Positions 8,565 to 16,687 of a DNA stretch of 64,000 nt are shown in pieces (positions within the stretch are counted from its first letter, which is position 1; each line of letters starts with the position of its first letter). Below the pieces are notes generated by a model, which did no database searches, was not told the DNA's origin, and saw nothing but the letters and a program-made list of their open reading frames with translations. The translations under genes were made by a program, and so were the position numbers. The stretch comes from Marinirhabdus sp963793275 (lineage in GTDB: Bacteria > Bacteroidota > Bacteroidia > Flavobacteriales > Flavobacteriaceae), in assembly GCA_963793275.1 (NCBI GenBank), contig CAWBZL010000003.1:1488001-1552000 (forward strand), written 5' to 3'.

Positions 8565-8852
8565 TTACTCGCTATCTTTAGCTGTTTCTTCCTGCTTGGC
8601 AGGTTTCTTGAATTTTGCGTACTTATTTTTAAACTTATCAATACGTCCTGCAGTATCCAGCAATTTAGACTTACCTGTATAGAACGGGTGAGATGTTCTT
8701 GAAATTTCCATTTTTACTAATGGATATTCAACACCATCAACCTCTAATGTTTCTTTGGTCTCTGCCGTAGACTTGGTTAAAAACACTTCTTCATTAGACA
8801 TGTCTTTAAATGCTACTACTCTATAATTTGTTGGATGTATATCTTTTTTCAT
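8565..8852 (-). CDS. rpmE2: 50S ribosomal protein L31, type B
   Basis: The 95-residue protein begins MKKDIHPTNYRVVAFKDMS and contains the L31 motif SRTSHPFYTGKSKLLDTAGRIDKF. It lacks the CxxC zinc-binding pairs of type A L31, hence type B, which also has the characteristic insertion. ATG 8852 is chosen because the 12 extra upstream codons lie in the leader just downstream of a clear promoter. The lysine-rich tail with a final acidic TAKDSE extension is common in this phylum. Confidence 0.96.
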   Translation of the reverse strand: MKKDIHPTNYRVVAFKDMSNEEVFLTKSTAETKETLEVDGVEYPLVKMEISRTSHPFYTGKSKLLDTAGRIDKFKNKYAKFKKPAKQEETAKDSE

Positions 8853-8885
8853 CGTCTTAACTTTAATTCTCCCGTTTTGAGTGTG

Positions 8886-8915
8886 CAAATGTAAGGATTT
8901 TTATAAATGCAGCAA
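8886..8915 (-). promoter_or_regulatory. Promoter of rpmE2
   Basis: On the minus strand, TTG at 8915-8913 and TACATTTG at 8893-8886 are separated by 19 bases, a near-ideal Bacteroidota promoter. The start codon follows about 34 bases downstream. Confidence 0.8.
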
Positions 8916-9041
8916 TACAAAAAATAAAAATTTTATAGAATCCTATAATTAAGCTGTAAAAATACACTTTTGTTAACGGTGTGTAACATTTAGTTACCTT
9001 TGAATACTAATAGTTGCAAACCAAAAAACCACATAATCAAA

Positions 9042-9575
9042 ATGGAAAATCAAAAAGCTTCAATTAAAAAAATCGCGATGTCCTATGGCGCAGTCTTAGG
9101 ACTTATTACCATACTCTTAAGCGTTGTAGTGTATGTCATGGATCTCACCTACGAACAGCCCTGGTGGCAAGGTGCAATAGGCTTTATAGCAATGATTATT
9201 TGTGTTATTTTAGGAATTAAAGCCTTTAAAAAAGAAAATGCAGGTTTTTTAAGTCTTGGAGAAGCCATTAAAGTAGGATTGGCAATTGCGCTTATTACAG
9301 CAATTATTGGTGTTGTTTTCAATTTAATTTTTATGACGGTGATTGAGCCGGATTTTGCTACCAATATGCTTGCGGCTACAGAGGATAATTTGTTGGAAGA
9401 AAATCCTAATATGACACAGGAACAAATTGATATGACCATGGGGATTACCGAAACTATGATGAGTCCGGCAATTATATCGGCTATGTCACTTATCATGACG
9501 CTGTTTTTCGGCTTTATTATTTCACTTATCACAGGATTGGTAATGAAAGTTGAAAAACCTGCTCATATTCAATAA
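9042..9575 (+). CDS. DUF4199 domain-containing membrane protein
   Basis: This 177-residue protein starts MENQKASIKKIAMSYGAVLGL and has four predicted membrane segments, at about residues 14-36, 45-65, 85-110 and 140-165. The third segment follows FLSLGEAIKVGLAIALI, which is typical of DUF4199 proteins in Bacteroidota. Function is unknown. It precedes a GT2 glycosyltransferase gene, an arrangement I recognise from other flavobacteria. ATG 9042 is preferred over TTG 9000, because TACCTTTG at 8995-9002 looks like the promoter -7 element and overlaps that TTG. Confidence 0.8.
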   Translation: MENQKASIKKIAMSYGAVLGLITILLSVVVYVMDLTYEQPWWQGAIGFIAMIICVILGIKAFKKENAGFLSLGEAIKVGLAIALITAIIGVVFNLIFMTVIEPDFATNMLAATEDNLLEENPNMTQEQIDMTMGITETMMSPAIISAMSLIMTLFFGFIISLITGLVMKVEKPAHIQ

Positions 9576-9636
9576 ATACCCTGAAAAGAATCATCTTATT
9601 TTAATTCTTCTCTTTTAAAAAGAAGAAACGCTTCAT

Positions 9637-9685
9637 AAAACATACCATTGGACTGCAACAATCCAGCATTCCAATGGTATGTTTT
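9637..9685. repeat. Long perfect hairpin between DUF4199 and GT2 genes
   Basis: A 16-base arm at 9637-9652 (AAAACATACCATTGGA) is exactly complementary to 9670-9685, with a 17-base loop. The right arm ends in TTTT, so it may terminate transcription of the DUF4199 gene. The stem is longer and less GC-rich than a usual terminator. Confidence 0.55.
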
Positions 9686-9784
9686 CATAAAGTGTAAATC
9701 ACGTTTCCGAGAATAATTTACGCCTCAATTTCAGGATTCATCTTAAAAAGAGAAAGACCCGCACATATTTAGTATTTTTGCTTC

Positions 9785-10738
9785 ATGAATCTATCTATTG
9801 TCATTCCACTTCTTAACGAAGAAGAATCACTTACAGAATTATACCGTTGGATTGCAAACACCATGCAGTCCAATAATTTTTTGTATGAAATTATCTTTAT
9901 AGATGATGGTAGTACCGACGGTTCCTGGCAGTTAATAGACACCCTCGCATCGCAACATACCGAGGTAAAGGCCATTCGTTTTTTAAAGAACTTTGGAAAA
10001 TCCCAAGCCTTACACGCAGGTTTTGCGTTGGCCAAAGGTGAGGTAGTTATTACGATGGATGCCGACTTGCAAGACAACCCGGAAGAAATCCCCGAATTGT
10101 ACCAAATGATTACCCAAGGCGGCTTCGACCTTGTTTCCGGATGGAAAAAGAAACGATACGATTCGGTGATGGCAAAAAACTTACCTTCTAAACTCTTCAA
10201 TTTTGCCGCCAGAAAAACATCTGGTGTGCAATTGAATGACTTTAACTGCGGATTAAAAGCTTATAAAAAAGATGTTGTAAAAACAATCGAAGTCACGGGA
10301 GATATGCATCGCTATATTCCGGTATTGGCAAAAAATGCCGGCTTTAATAACATTGGTGAAAAAGTCGTGCAGCATCAGGCGCGTAAATACGGTACTACAA
10401 AATTTGGAGCGGAACGCTTTGTTAGAGGATTTTTAGACCTTATAACTATTTGGTTTTTGTCACGTTTTGGAAAACGCCCTATGCATTTGTTTGGTGCCTG
10501 GGGAGCTATAATGCTATTTGTAGGCTTTTGTTTTGCACTGTATCTGGGCATTGACAAACTCTTCATTAACACTACAGGAAGACTCATTACCGAGCGTCCG
10601 GAATTTTTTATCTCACTCACAGCCATGATTTTGGGAAGTCAATTATTTTTAGCAGGATTTATAGGCGAATTAATACTTCGGAATAAAAAAGATTCGCAAA
10701 ATTATCTGATTAAAGAGCGACGGAACGTTACAGTTTAA
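9785..10738 (+). CDS. Glycosyltransferase family 2 (polyprenyl-phosphate hexosyltransferase-like)
   Basis: This 317-residue GT2 enzyme has an N-terminal GT-A fold: LSIVIPLLNEEESLTEL, DDGSTDGSW, then the metal-binding MDADLQDNPEEI. LVSGWKKKRYD follows and two C-terminal transmembrane helices lie near residues 230-260 and 275-300. This architecture is shared by DPM1/GtrB-type enzymes that load a sugar on a polyprenyl phosphate. The donor sugar cannot be deduced. ATG 9785 begins right at the first beta-strand. Confidence 0.88.
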   Translation: MNLSIVIPLLNEEESLTELYRWIANTMQSNNFLYEIIFIDDGSTDGSWQLIDTLASQHTEVKAIRFLKNFGKSQALHAGFALAKGEVVITMDADLQDNPEEIPELYQMITQGGFDLVSGWKKKRYDSVMAKNLPSKLFNFAARKTSGVQLNDFNCGLKAYKKDVVKTIEVTGDMHRYIPVLAKNAGFNNIGEKVVQHQARKYGTTKFGAERFVRGFLDLITIWFLSRFGKRPMHLFGAWGAIMLFVGFCFALYLGIDKLFINTTGRLITERPEFFISLTAMILGSQLFLAGFIGELILRNKKDSQNYLIKERRNVTV

Positions 10739-11037
10739 TTAAGTATTACCTACAAGGTACAAATGTACAAATGGTAAATTTGTTATATAATGAATTGGTT
10801 TGTTGCAGGAAACCAAAAAAGCAAAGATAACACAGTGATAAAAGGCACCAATAATATTAAAAAATCGAGGGGCAAGTAAAGTAGCCCTTAATCTACAAGG
10901 AATTTTGGTTGCGTCCTGCCAACTACAAACTGTAAACAAAGTAACCAATCCCAAAATCAACCATTTAACCAATCCATCAATTAACAAAATACATTTCCGT
11001 ATTTTTGCACCGTTTAAAATATAGAAGTAACCAATTC
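10739..11037. other. Intergenic region upstream of the phosphohexomutase
   Basis: No convincing gene is seen in these 299 bases. TATTTTTG at 11000-11007 matches the -7 element and would serve the downstream mutase, but no well-placed TTG is visible. The 10740-10790 part contains short imperfect repeats around GTACAAATG. Confidence 0.4.
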
Positions 11038-12756
11038 ATGATATACGTAGCTCCGGAAATTTTAGAACGCGTAAACAGATGGCTCACACCTGCTTTTGAT
11101 GCCACTACCCAGCAAACCATAAAAGATATGATCGCTCACGACCCGGAAGGGCTGGAAGATAGTTTCTATAAGAGCCTCGAGTTTGGAACCGGCGGGATGC
11201 GCGGTGTTATGGGTGTGGGTGATAATCGCATCAATAAATATACGTTAGGAAAAAACACACAGGGAATTTCAAATTACCTGCAACAACAATTTCCCAATAA
11301 GCAGTGTAAAGTAGCCATAGCTTACGACTGCCGTCATAACAGTAAAGAACTTGCACAAGTAGTTGCTCAAGTTTTTGCTGCAAACAATATTGAAGTTTTT
11401 CTTTTTTCTGAATTACGCCCTACTCCAGAGCTATCTTTTGCGGTAAAGCATTTAGGTTGCCAATGCGGTATTGTACTAACGGCAAGTCACAATCCGCCAG
11501 AATACAACGGTTACAAAGTGTATTGGGAAGACGGCGGGCAATTAGTACCTCCGCAAGATGGCGAAATTATTAGTGAAATAAATTCGCTTGCGTATGACGA
11601 AATTAAATTTGAAGGAAATAGTGATTTAATTACCCTAATAAATTCCAAAATAGACAATGCATTTGCTGAAGCATCCATCAAGAATGGAAGTTTTAACACT
11701 TCAGCTGAAGCAAAAGAGAACTTAAAAATAGTTTTTACCTCCTTGCACGGAACGTCAATAACTATGATTCCAAAAGTTTTGGAAGAAGCTGGATATAAAA
11801 ATGTTTTTGTGGTAAAAGAACAGGCAACTCCGAACGGAGATTTCCCAACGGTAGTGTCTCCCAATCCTGAGGAACCAGAAGCCTTAGAAATGGCTATACA
11901 ATTAGCTAATGAAAAGAACGCAGATATTGTGATTGGAACCGATCCAGACTGCGACAGATTAGGAATTGCAGTACGCAATAATGAAGGTGAGATGAGTATT
12001 CTAAACGGAAACCAGGCAATGGTGCTGATGACGCATTTTCTGCTAACCCAATGGAAAAAAGCGGGTAAACTTAATGGCAATCAATTTTTGGCCTCCACTA
12101 TTGTGTCCACACCCATGGTGCGAGCAGTTGCAGAAGATTTTGGTGTAATTTATAAAGAAGGACTTACAGGTTTTAAATGGATTGCAAAAATGGTAAAAGA
12201 CTTCCCGGAGCTAGATTTTATTGGTGGTGGTGAAGAAAGCTTTGGGTTTATGGTAGGGGATTTTGTTCGTGATAAAGATGCCGTGACCGCCACTTTACTT
12301 GCCTGCGAGATGGCTGCGCAACGAAAAGAAGAAAATGGCACCCTATATACGTATCTCCAGGAATTATTTGAAACCTATGGTCATTATAGCGAAGCACTTA
12401 TTTCTATCGTAAAAAAAGGCAAGAAAGGTGCAGAAGAAATTTCAGCGATGATGAAACATTTACGTGAGACTCCTTTTACTGAAATTAATGGAAGTAAGGT
12501 GATAAAGATTGAAGATTATGCAATTGGCGAGACTAAGAATATGATGGATAATTCAGTTAGTGCGCTCACTATTCCGAAGTCTAATGTATTAATTTATTAT
12601 ACCGAAGACGGTAGTAAAATAGCAGCAAGACCTAGTGGTACAGAGCCTAAAATTAAGTTTTATATAAGTGTAAAAACGCCTCCCGGAACTAAAAATGCCG
12701 TGGAAATTTTAGACAAAAAAATTAATGCGATACAATCGCAACTAAACTTTACTTAG
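11038..12756 (+). CDS. Phospho-sugar mutase (phosphoglucomutase/phosphomannomutase family)
   Basis: This 572-residue alpha-D-phosphohexomutase is full length with four domains in order. FGTGGMRG is near the N-terminus, the phospho-serine loop TASHNPPEYNGYK places Ser150, the Mg2+ loop is GTDPDCDRLGI, the sugar loop is GGGEESFGF, and the phosphate-binding loop RPSGTEPKIKFY is near the end. It interconverts hexose 1- and 6-phosphates; length and loop sequences fit the PgcA/PGM2-like clade. ATG 11038 is preferred because the upstream TTG at 11005 lies within the promoter -7 box. The stop codon overlaps the next GTG start by one base. Confidence 0.92.
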   Translation: MIYVAPEILERVNRWLTPAFDATTQQTIKDMIAHDPEGLEDSFYKSLEFGTGGMRGVMGVGDNRINKYTLGKNTQGISNYLQQQFPNKQCKVAIAYDCRHNSKELAQVVAQVFAANNIEVFLFSELRPTPELSFAVKHLGCQCGIVLTASHNPPEYNGYKVYWEDGGQLVPPQDGEIISEINSLAYDEIKFEGNSDLITLINSKIDNAFAEASIKNGSFNTSAEAKENLKIVFTSLHGTSITMIPKVLEEAGYKNVFVVKEQATPNGDFPTVVSPNPEEPEALEMAIQLANEKNADIVIGTDPDCDRLGIAVRNNEGEMSILNGNQAMVLMTHFLLTQWKKAGKLNGNQFLASTIVSTPMVRAVAEDFGVIYKEGLTGFKWIAKMVKDFPELDFIGGGEESFGFMVGDFVRDKDAVTATLLACEMAAQRKEENGTLYTYLQELFETYGHYSEALISIVKKGKKGAEEISAMMKHLRETPFTEINGSKVIKIEDYAIGETKNMMDNSVSALTIPKSNVLIYYTEDGSKIAARPSGTEPKIKFYISVKTPPGTKNAVEILDKKINAIQSQLNFT

Positions 12757-14582
12757 TGGAATACATCAGAAAAATATGGCTATTCGCCAGACCTTACAAA
12801 AAGTACGCATATGGTAATATTATTGCAAATATTTTTTACGCATTATTTGGTAGCCTTGCATTTGTTTCGTTAATCCCTATGTTAAAGGTACTTTTTGACG
12901 ATAAAAAAGTAGTGACAGCCCCGCCAGAATATACAAGTATTTTAGAACTTGGCGACTACCTAGAAGGCCAACTCAATTTTTTCCTCACGCAAAAGGTAGC
13001 CGAATTGGGTGAAATGACAGTACTTATGTATATGATAGGTGTTGTAATCGCTACATTTTTGCTAAAGAACTTCTTCGGATATCTCGCTATGTGGTTCATA
13101 ACTTATTTGCGCAACGGTGTTTTAAAAGATATTAGAAATAAACTATACTCAAAAACTGTTGACCTTCCGGTTTCATTTTATTCTGAAAAGCGAAAAGGCG
13201 ATACTATTTCTCGTATTACGAGTGATGTGCAGGTAATTCAATCTTCATTTTTATCTATTTTAGAATTAGTTGTTCGTGAGCCGTTAATGATCTTATTTAC
13301 TATAATTATCATGTTTACGTTAAGTGCAAAACTTACTTTGTTTGTATTTATTTTTATTCCGCTTTCCGGACTTATCATTTCAAGAATAGGAAAATCGCTT
13401 AAAAAGAAGTCGCAGCGTGTTCAGGAAGAACAAGGTTTTTTTCTTTCAATTTTGGAGGAAACACTGGGCGGTCTTAAAATTATTAAAGGTTTTAATGCCC
13501 AATCTATTTTCAACAAAAAATTTCAGGATTCTACAAGTCGGTACTATCATTACTCCAATAGTTTATTAAACAGGCAAAATTTAGCATCACCCATTAGTGA
13601 ATTTTTGGGTATTGCAGTAATTGGTGTTTTATTATGGTTTGGTGGCAGAATGGTTTTAATTGAAAATACGCTGGAACCAGCAGCATTTATAGCCTATATG
13701 GGGTTGGCTTATAACATTTTAACGCCTGCAAAAGCAATAAGCAAGGCTAGTTATGGAGTGAAACAAGGAAATGCTGCCGCCGAAAGAGTGCTGGAAATTT
13801 TAGAAACCGAAAGCACTATACAGGATATACCAGGAGCAACAACTAAAAACGATTTTAATGATTCTATAAGCATTAACAACATTTCATTTAAATACGAAGA
13901 TGATTGGATACTTAAAGATTTTAGTCTGCAGGTTCCCAAAGGACAGACCGTTGCATTGGTAGGTCAAAGTGGTAGCGGAAAAAGTACTATTGCAAATTTA
14001 ATTACCCGCTTTTACGATGTAAACAAAGGTGAAATTTCTATTGATGGTTTGGCTATTAAAGATATGACCCAAGAATCCTTACGCAGCCTTTTGGGTCTGG
14101 TAACTCAGGATTCTATATTATTTAACGATACCATTCGCGAAAATCTATTGCTGGGAAAACCCGAAGCTACAGAAACTGAACTTATAGAGGCTCTTAAAAT
14201 AGCCAATGCCTGGGAATTTGTAAATGATCTACCCAATGGAATAAACACCAATATAGGCGATAGCGGTAATAAACTTAGCGGCGGTCAAAAACAACGTCTT
14301 AGTATTGCACGAGCTGTTTTAAAGAACCCTCCTATTATGATTTTGGACGAAGCCACCTCTGCTCTGGATACCGAAAGTGAACGCCTGGTGCAAGACGCCC
14401 TTGAAAAGATGATGCAAAACCGTACTTCTGTAGTGATTGCCCATAGATTATCCACTATTAAAAATGCAGATACCATTGTAGTGTTGAGTAAAGGTGAGAT
14501 TGTAGAGCAAGGCAAGCATGCAGATTTGCTTGCGAAACAAGGTGTATATCAAAGCCTGGTGGAGATGCAAAGTTTTGAATAA
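12756..14582 (+). CDS. ABC exporter, fused permease and ATPase (MsbA-like)
   Basis: This 608-residue half-transporter has an N-terminal type IV exporter transmembrane domain of six helices (about residues 15-330) and a C-terminal nucleotide-binding domain. The Walker A GQSGSGKST lies near 403-411, the signature LSGGQKQRLS near 507, Walker B IMILDEATSALD near 529, and the H-loop IAHRLST near 561. Homodimeric MsbA-like proteins flip lipid A or other lipids, but the true cargo is unknown. It starts at GTG 12756, overlapping the mutase stop by one base, so the two genes form an operon. Confidence 0.92.
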   Translation: MEYIRKIWLFARPYKKYAYGNIIANIFYALFGSLAFVSLIPMLKVLFDDKKVVTAPPEYTSILELGDYLEGQLNFFLTQKVAELGEMTVLMYMIGVVIATFLLKNFFGYLAMWFITYLRNGVLKDIRNKLYSKTVDLPVSFYSEKRKGDTISRITSDVQVIQSSFLSILELVVREPLMILFTIIIMFTLSAKLTLFVFIFIPLSGLIISRIGKSLKKKSQRVQEEQGFFLSILEETLGGLKIIKGFNAQSIFNKKFQDSTSRYYHYSNSLLNRQNLASPISEFLGIAVIGVLLWFGGRMVLIENTLEPAAFIAYMGLAYNILTPAKAISKASYGVKQGNAAAERVLEILETESTIQDIPGATTKNDFNDSISINNISFKYEDDWILKDFSLQVPKGQTVALVGQSGSGKSTIANLITRFYDVNKGEISIDGLAIKDMTQESLRSLLGLVTQDSILFNDTIRENLLLGKPEATETELIEALKIANAWEFVNDLPNGINTNIGDSGNKLSGGQKQRLSIARAVLKNPPIMILDEATSALDTESERLVQDALEKMMQNRTSVVIAHRLSTIKNADTIVVLSKGEIVEQGKHADLLAKQGVYQSLVEMQSFE

Positions 14583-14633
14583 AAAACTGAAAGTTTATCT
14601 ATTACAAAAAACCAATTCTCAAACTTTATAGCA

Positions 14634-14761
14634 TAAAAAAAGAGCGATTTGGGGCTTCGCTCTTTTATAAATTTTCCAACACCACATTTGGGGCTCGCAG
14701 TGCTGAAATACATAAGTATTTTTTACTGTTGTAAATATATACCAATTTTTTAATATTCCAA
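14634..14761 (-). ncRNA. Candidate small transcript A with own promoter and terminator
   Basis: On the minus strand, TTG at 14761-14759 and TATATTTA at 14739-14732 are 19 bases apart. The transcript would start near 14726 and end about 90 bases later at a perfect 10-bp terminator (AAAAGAGCGA 14638-14647 / TCGCTCTTTT 14657-14666) followed by a U-tract. The motif AGCCCCAAA occurs twice, once in the body (about 14687-14695) and once as the exact terminator loop. An ATG at 14713 opens a frame beginning MYFSTASPKCGVG, but this runs through the terminator without a stop, so a coding role is doubtful. It is antisense to nothing and lies between the ABC exporter and ECF sigma genes. Confidence 0.55.
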
Positions 14762-14861
14762 ACAAAAAATGTGTTTAATCGTATTTATTTTACACTTAAT
14801 CGGTTTTTAGATTTATTTAGATATTCAATTCCTACAAATATTTATTTTAATAATTAAAATA

Positions 14862-14986
14862 AAAAAGACGGATCAGCCCCCGCTAAGACCCGTCTTTAGG
14901 GTGTTCGCATTACGCTTGGGGCTAATAATGACGAACAATACATAAGAAGTATACCGTAAAAGTAGTCCTTTTTTCCTACAAACCAA
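14862..14986 (-). ncRNA. Candidate small transcript B, tandem relative of A
   Basis: On the minus strand, TTG at 14986-14984 and TACTTTTA at 14964-14957 are 19 bases apart, the same layout as unit A. The transcript would start near 14950 and end at a terminator with stem AAAGACGG (14864-14871) / CCGTCTTT (14890-14897) and a U-tract. It shares with unit A the leader words ATACTT and TATGTATT and the motif AGCCCCAA. Its 18-base terminator loop contains GGGGGCT, complementary to AGCCCC. An ATG at 14943 opens a 15-codon frame, MYCSSLLAPSVMRTP, ending in TAA before the terminator. It may be a small RNA or a short leader peptide. Confidence 0.55.
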
Positions 14987-15099
14987 AGAAAATATGTTTT
15001 TTATCGATTATTTATGTGTTTCATCGAATTTAAATTTATCTTCTCGTGGGTAATTAAACTATTTAAAACTTAAGAAGTCTTATCTTTAAACAAAACTAA

Positions 15100-15657
15100 T
15101 TGGTGGTTCAAGAACAGGATCTTGTGGGTTTATTACAATCCTCTTCTCAAAAAGAAGAGGCATTTGGTATATTAGTTTCAACATATAAAGAAAGATTATA
15201 TTGGCACATTAGAAACATTGTAAAATCGCACGACGATACAGACGATGTTTTACAGAATACCTTTATAAAAATCTTTCGGAATATCGACAAATTCAAAGGT
15301 GACAGCAAATTATATACCTGGCTGTACCGTATAGCAACTAACGAAGCTATTACCTTTATAAATAAAAGAGCACGGAAGCAACACATAACCAACGAAGAAT
15401 TGCAGCAGCAAACACTGGACAGGTTAGAAACCGACGTTTATTTTGAAGGAGACACCATACAACTGCTGTTGCAAAAGGCGATCGCTACATTACCAGAAAA
15501 ACAACAGTTGGTCTTTAATATGAAATATTTTGAAGACCATACCTACGAAGAACTTTCAGAAATACTGGAAACTTCTGTGGGGGGATTGAAAAGCAATTAT
15601 CATATCGCAGTGAAGAAAATCACAGCCTTTTTAAAAGATAATGAAACCATTTTATAA
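15100..15657 (+). CDS. ECF-type RNA polymerase sigma factor
   Basis: This is a 185-residue sigma-70 family protein. Region 2 includes YKERLYWHIRNIVKSHDDTDDVLQNTFIKIFRNIDKF and LYTWLYRIATNEAI. Region 4 includes LPEKQQLVFNMKYFEDHTYEELSEILETSVGGLKSNYHIAVKK with its helix-turn-helix. There is no ATG at the N-terminus: TTG 15100 and GTG 15103 are adjacent candidates. Two downstream genes, a membrane protein and a periplasmic protein, follow closely and probably form its regulatory circuit. Confidence 0.92.
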   Translation: MVVQEQDLVGLLQSSSQKEEAFGILVSTYKERLYWHIRNIVKSHDDTDDVLQNTFIKIFRNIDKFKGDSKLYTWLYRIATNEAITFINKRARKQHITNEELQQQTLDRLETDVYFEGDTIQLLLQKAIATLPEKQQLVFNMKYFEDHTYEELSEILETSVGGLKSNYHIAVKKITAFLKDNETIL

Positions 15658-15678
15658 TTTAAGAGTCCAACACCTATA

Positions 15679-16197
15679 ATGGAAAAGAATAAATACACAA
15701 CAGGTTTTAAAATTCCCGAAGGATACTTCGAAACATTTGATGTGCGTATCTTGGACAAATTAAAAGAAGATAACTTACCTGAAGATTCTGGATTTACCGT
15801 TCCTGAAGGTTATTTTGAAGCTGTAGAGAAAAAAATACTGGCTGCTGAAACAAGTTCAACGTGGAAGGTATTTAAGAACGATAAACAACAAAGTGAAACC
15901 CCGGATAAACGAACAATTTTATACGCTTTGGCTGGAATAGCAGCTGTTTTAGCAATTATAGTTACGTTGTATCCATTTGGGTCAGCTACTTCATATTCTT
16001 TTGAGGATGTAAATGCTACTTCAGTTTCAGCATATATACAGGATGGGGAGCTGGATCTTTCAACAGAAGATTATGTTATGTACCTTCAGGACGAAGACTT
16101 TGACGCATTGCTAGTTTCTTCCGAAGAAATTAGTACAGAAAATCTAAGTGACTACCTTTTTAATAATCTGGACGACACTAATTTATTATACGAATAA
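15679..16197 (+). CDS. Single-pass membrane protein, candidate anti-sigma factor
   Basis: This 172-residue protein has a cytoplasmic N-terminal part of about 80 residues, one membrane helix near residues 78-98 (TILYALAGIAAVLAIIVTLYPF), and an acidic outer domain. The N-terminal part carries two copies of a PEGYFE motif (GFKIPEGYFETFD at 9-21 and GFTVPEGYFEAVE at 38-50), an internal duplication that I know from Bacteroidota proteins placed next to ECF sigma genes. It begins 21 bases after the sigma stop codon. The role as anti-sigma factor is inferred from position and topology, as no zinc-binding ASD motif is visible. Confidence 0.7.
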   Translation: MEKNKYTTGFKIPEGYFETFDVRILDKLKEDNLPEDSGFTVPEGYFEAVEKKILAAETSSTWKVFKNDKQQSETPDKRTILYALAGIAAVLAIIVTLYPFGSATSYSFEDVNATSVSAYIQDGELDLSTEDYVMYLQDEDFDALLVSSEEISTENLSDYLFNNLDDTNLLYE

Positions 16198-16228
16198 ATC
16201 TATTCCGCCAAGGTGGAAAATTAAATCA

Positions 16229-16242
16229 CCCGCCTCTGCGGG
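16229..16242. repeat. CCCGC-N4-GCGGG hairpin just upstream of a start codon
   Basis: CCCGC (16229-16233) and GCGGG (16238-16242) form a five-pair GC stem with a four-base loop, ending eight bases before ATG 16251. An almost identical hairpin lies at 49721-49736 before another start codon. It could modulate translation initiation or be a dispersed repeat. Confidence 0.5.
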
Positions 16243-16250
16243 CAATACTT

Positions 16251-16685
16251 ATGAAAAAAGCACTTATACTACTCACCCTTTGTTTCTCCACGGCACTTTT
16301 TGCCCAGGGAAGACACGAAAAAATAAAGGCCTTAAAAGTAGCGCATATTACAGAGCAATTAGACTTAACCTCTAAAGAAGCTGAAGGATTCTGGCCTATT
16401 TACAACGCCAGTGAAGAGAAAATGCACGCCATTCGAAAAATGGAGCGCAAGGAGATAATGAAAAAAATTGATGACAACTTTGAAGTCCTCACAAATGCCG
16501 AAGCAACCACACTCATTGAAAAATCTTTAGAAGTAAAAGAAAAAGAACTGGAAGCCTACCGAACACTCTATACCAATTTAAAAGGTGTTATTCCGCCAAA
16601 GAAAATCATTCTTCTGCGTAAAGCGGAAGAAGATTTTAAGCGACAACTCTTAGAGCGTTTCCGTAAGAAAAAAGGACAAAGATAA
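16251..16685 (+). CDS. Periplasmic Spy/CpxP-like protein linked to the ECF sigma operon
   Basis: The 144-residue protein has a signal peptide (MKKALILLTLCFSTALFAQ) followed by a highly charged, helical, lysine- and glutamate-rich domain. HITEQLDLTSKEAEGFWPIYN near residues 31-51 resembles the LTxxQ-type repeat of Spy/CpxP periplasmic proteins. Flavobacterial proteins of this type are often annotated as sensors of ECF sigma factors. It lies 53 bases after the candidate anti-sigma gene. A chaperone or stress-sensing role in the periplasm is inference. Confidence 0.7.
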   Translation: MKKALILLTLCFSTALFAQGRHEKIKALKVAHITEQLDLTSKEAEGFWPIYNASEEKMHAIRKMERKEIMKKIDDNFEVLTNAEATTLIEKSLEVKEKELEAYRTLYTNLKGVIPPKKIILLRKAEEDFKRQLLERFRKKKGQR

Positions 16686-16687
16686 AA

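Noticed and set aside
11511..12080. 189-codon minus-strand open frame inside the phosphohexomutase gene
   Set aside because: It is antisense to a clearly conserved coding sequence and its serine/isoleucine-rich translation is typical of a shadow frame.
14583..14713. 55-codon minus-strand frame beginning MYFSTASPK as a gene
   Set aside because: It runs through an intrinsic terminator and into the ABC exporter gene in antisense, so only the RNA unit is supported.
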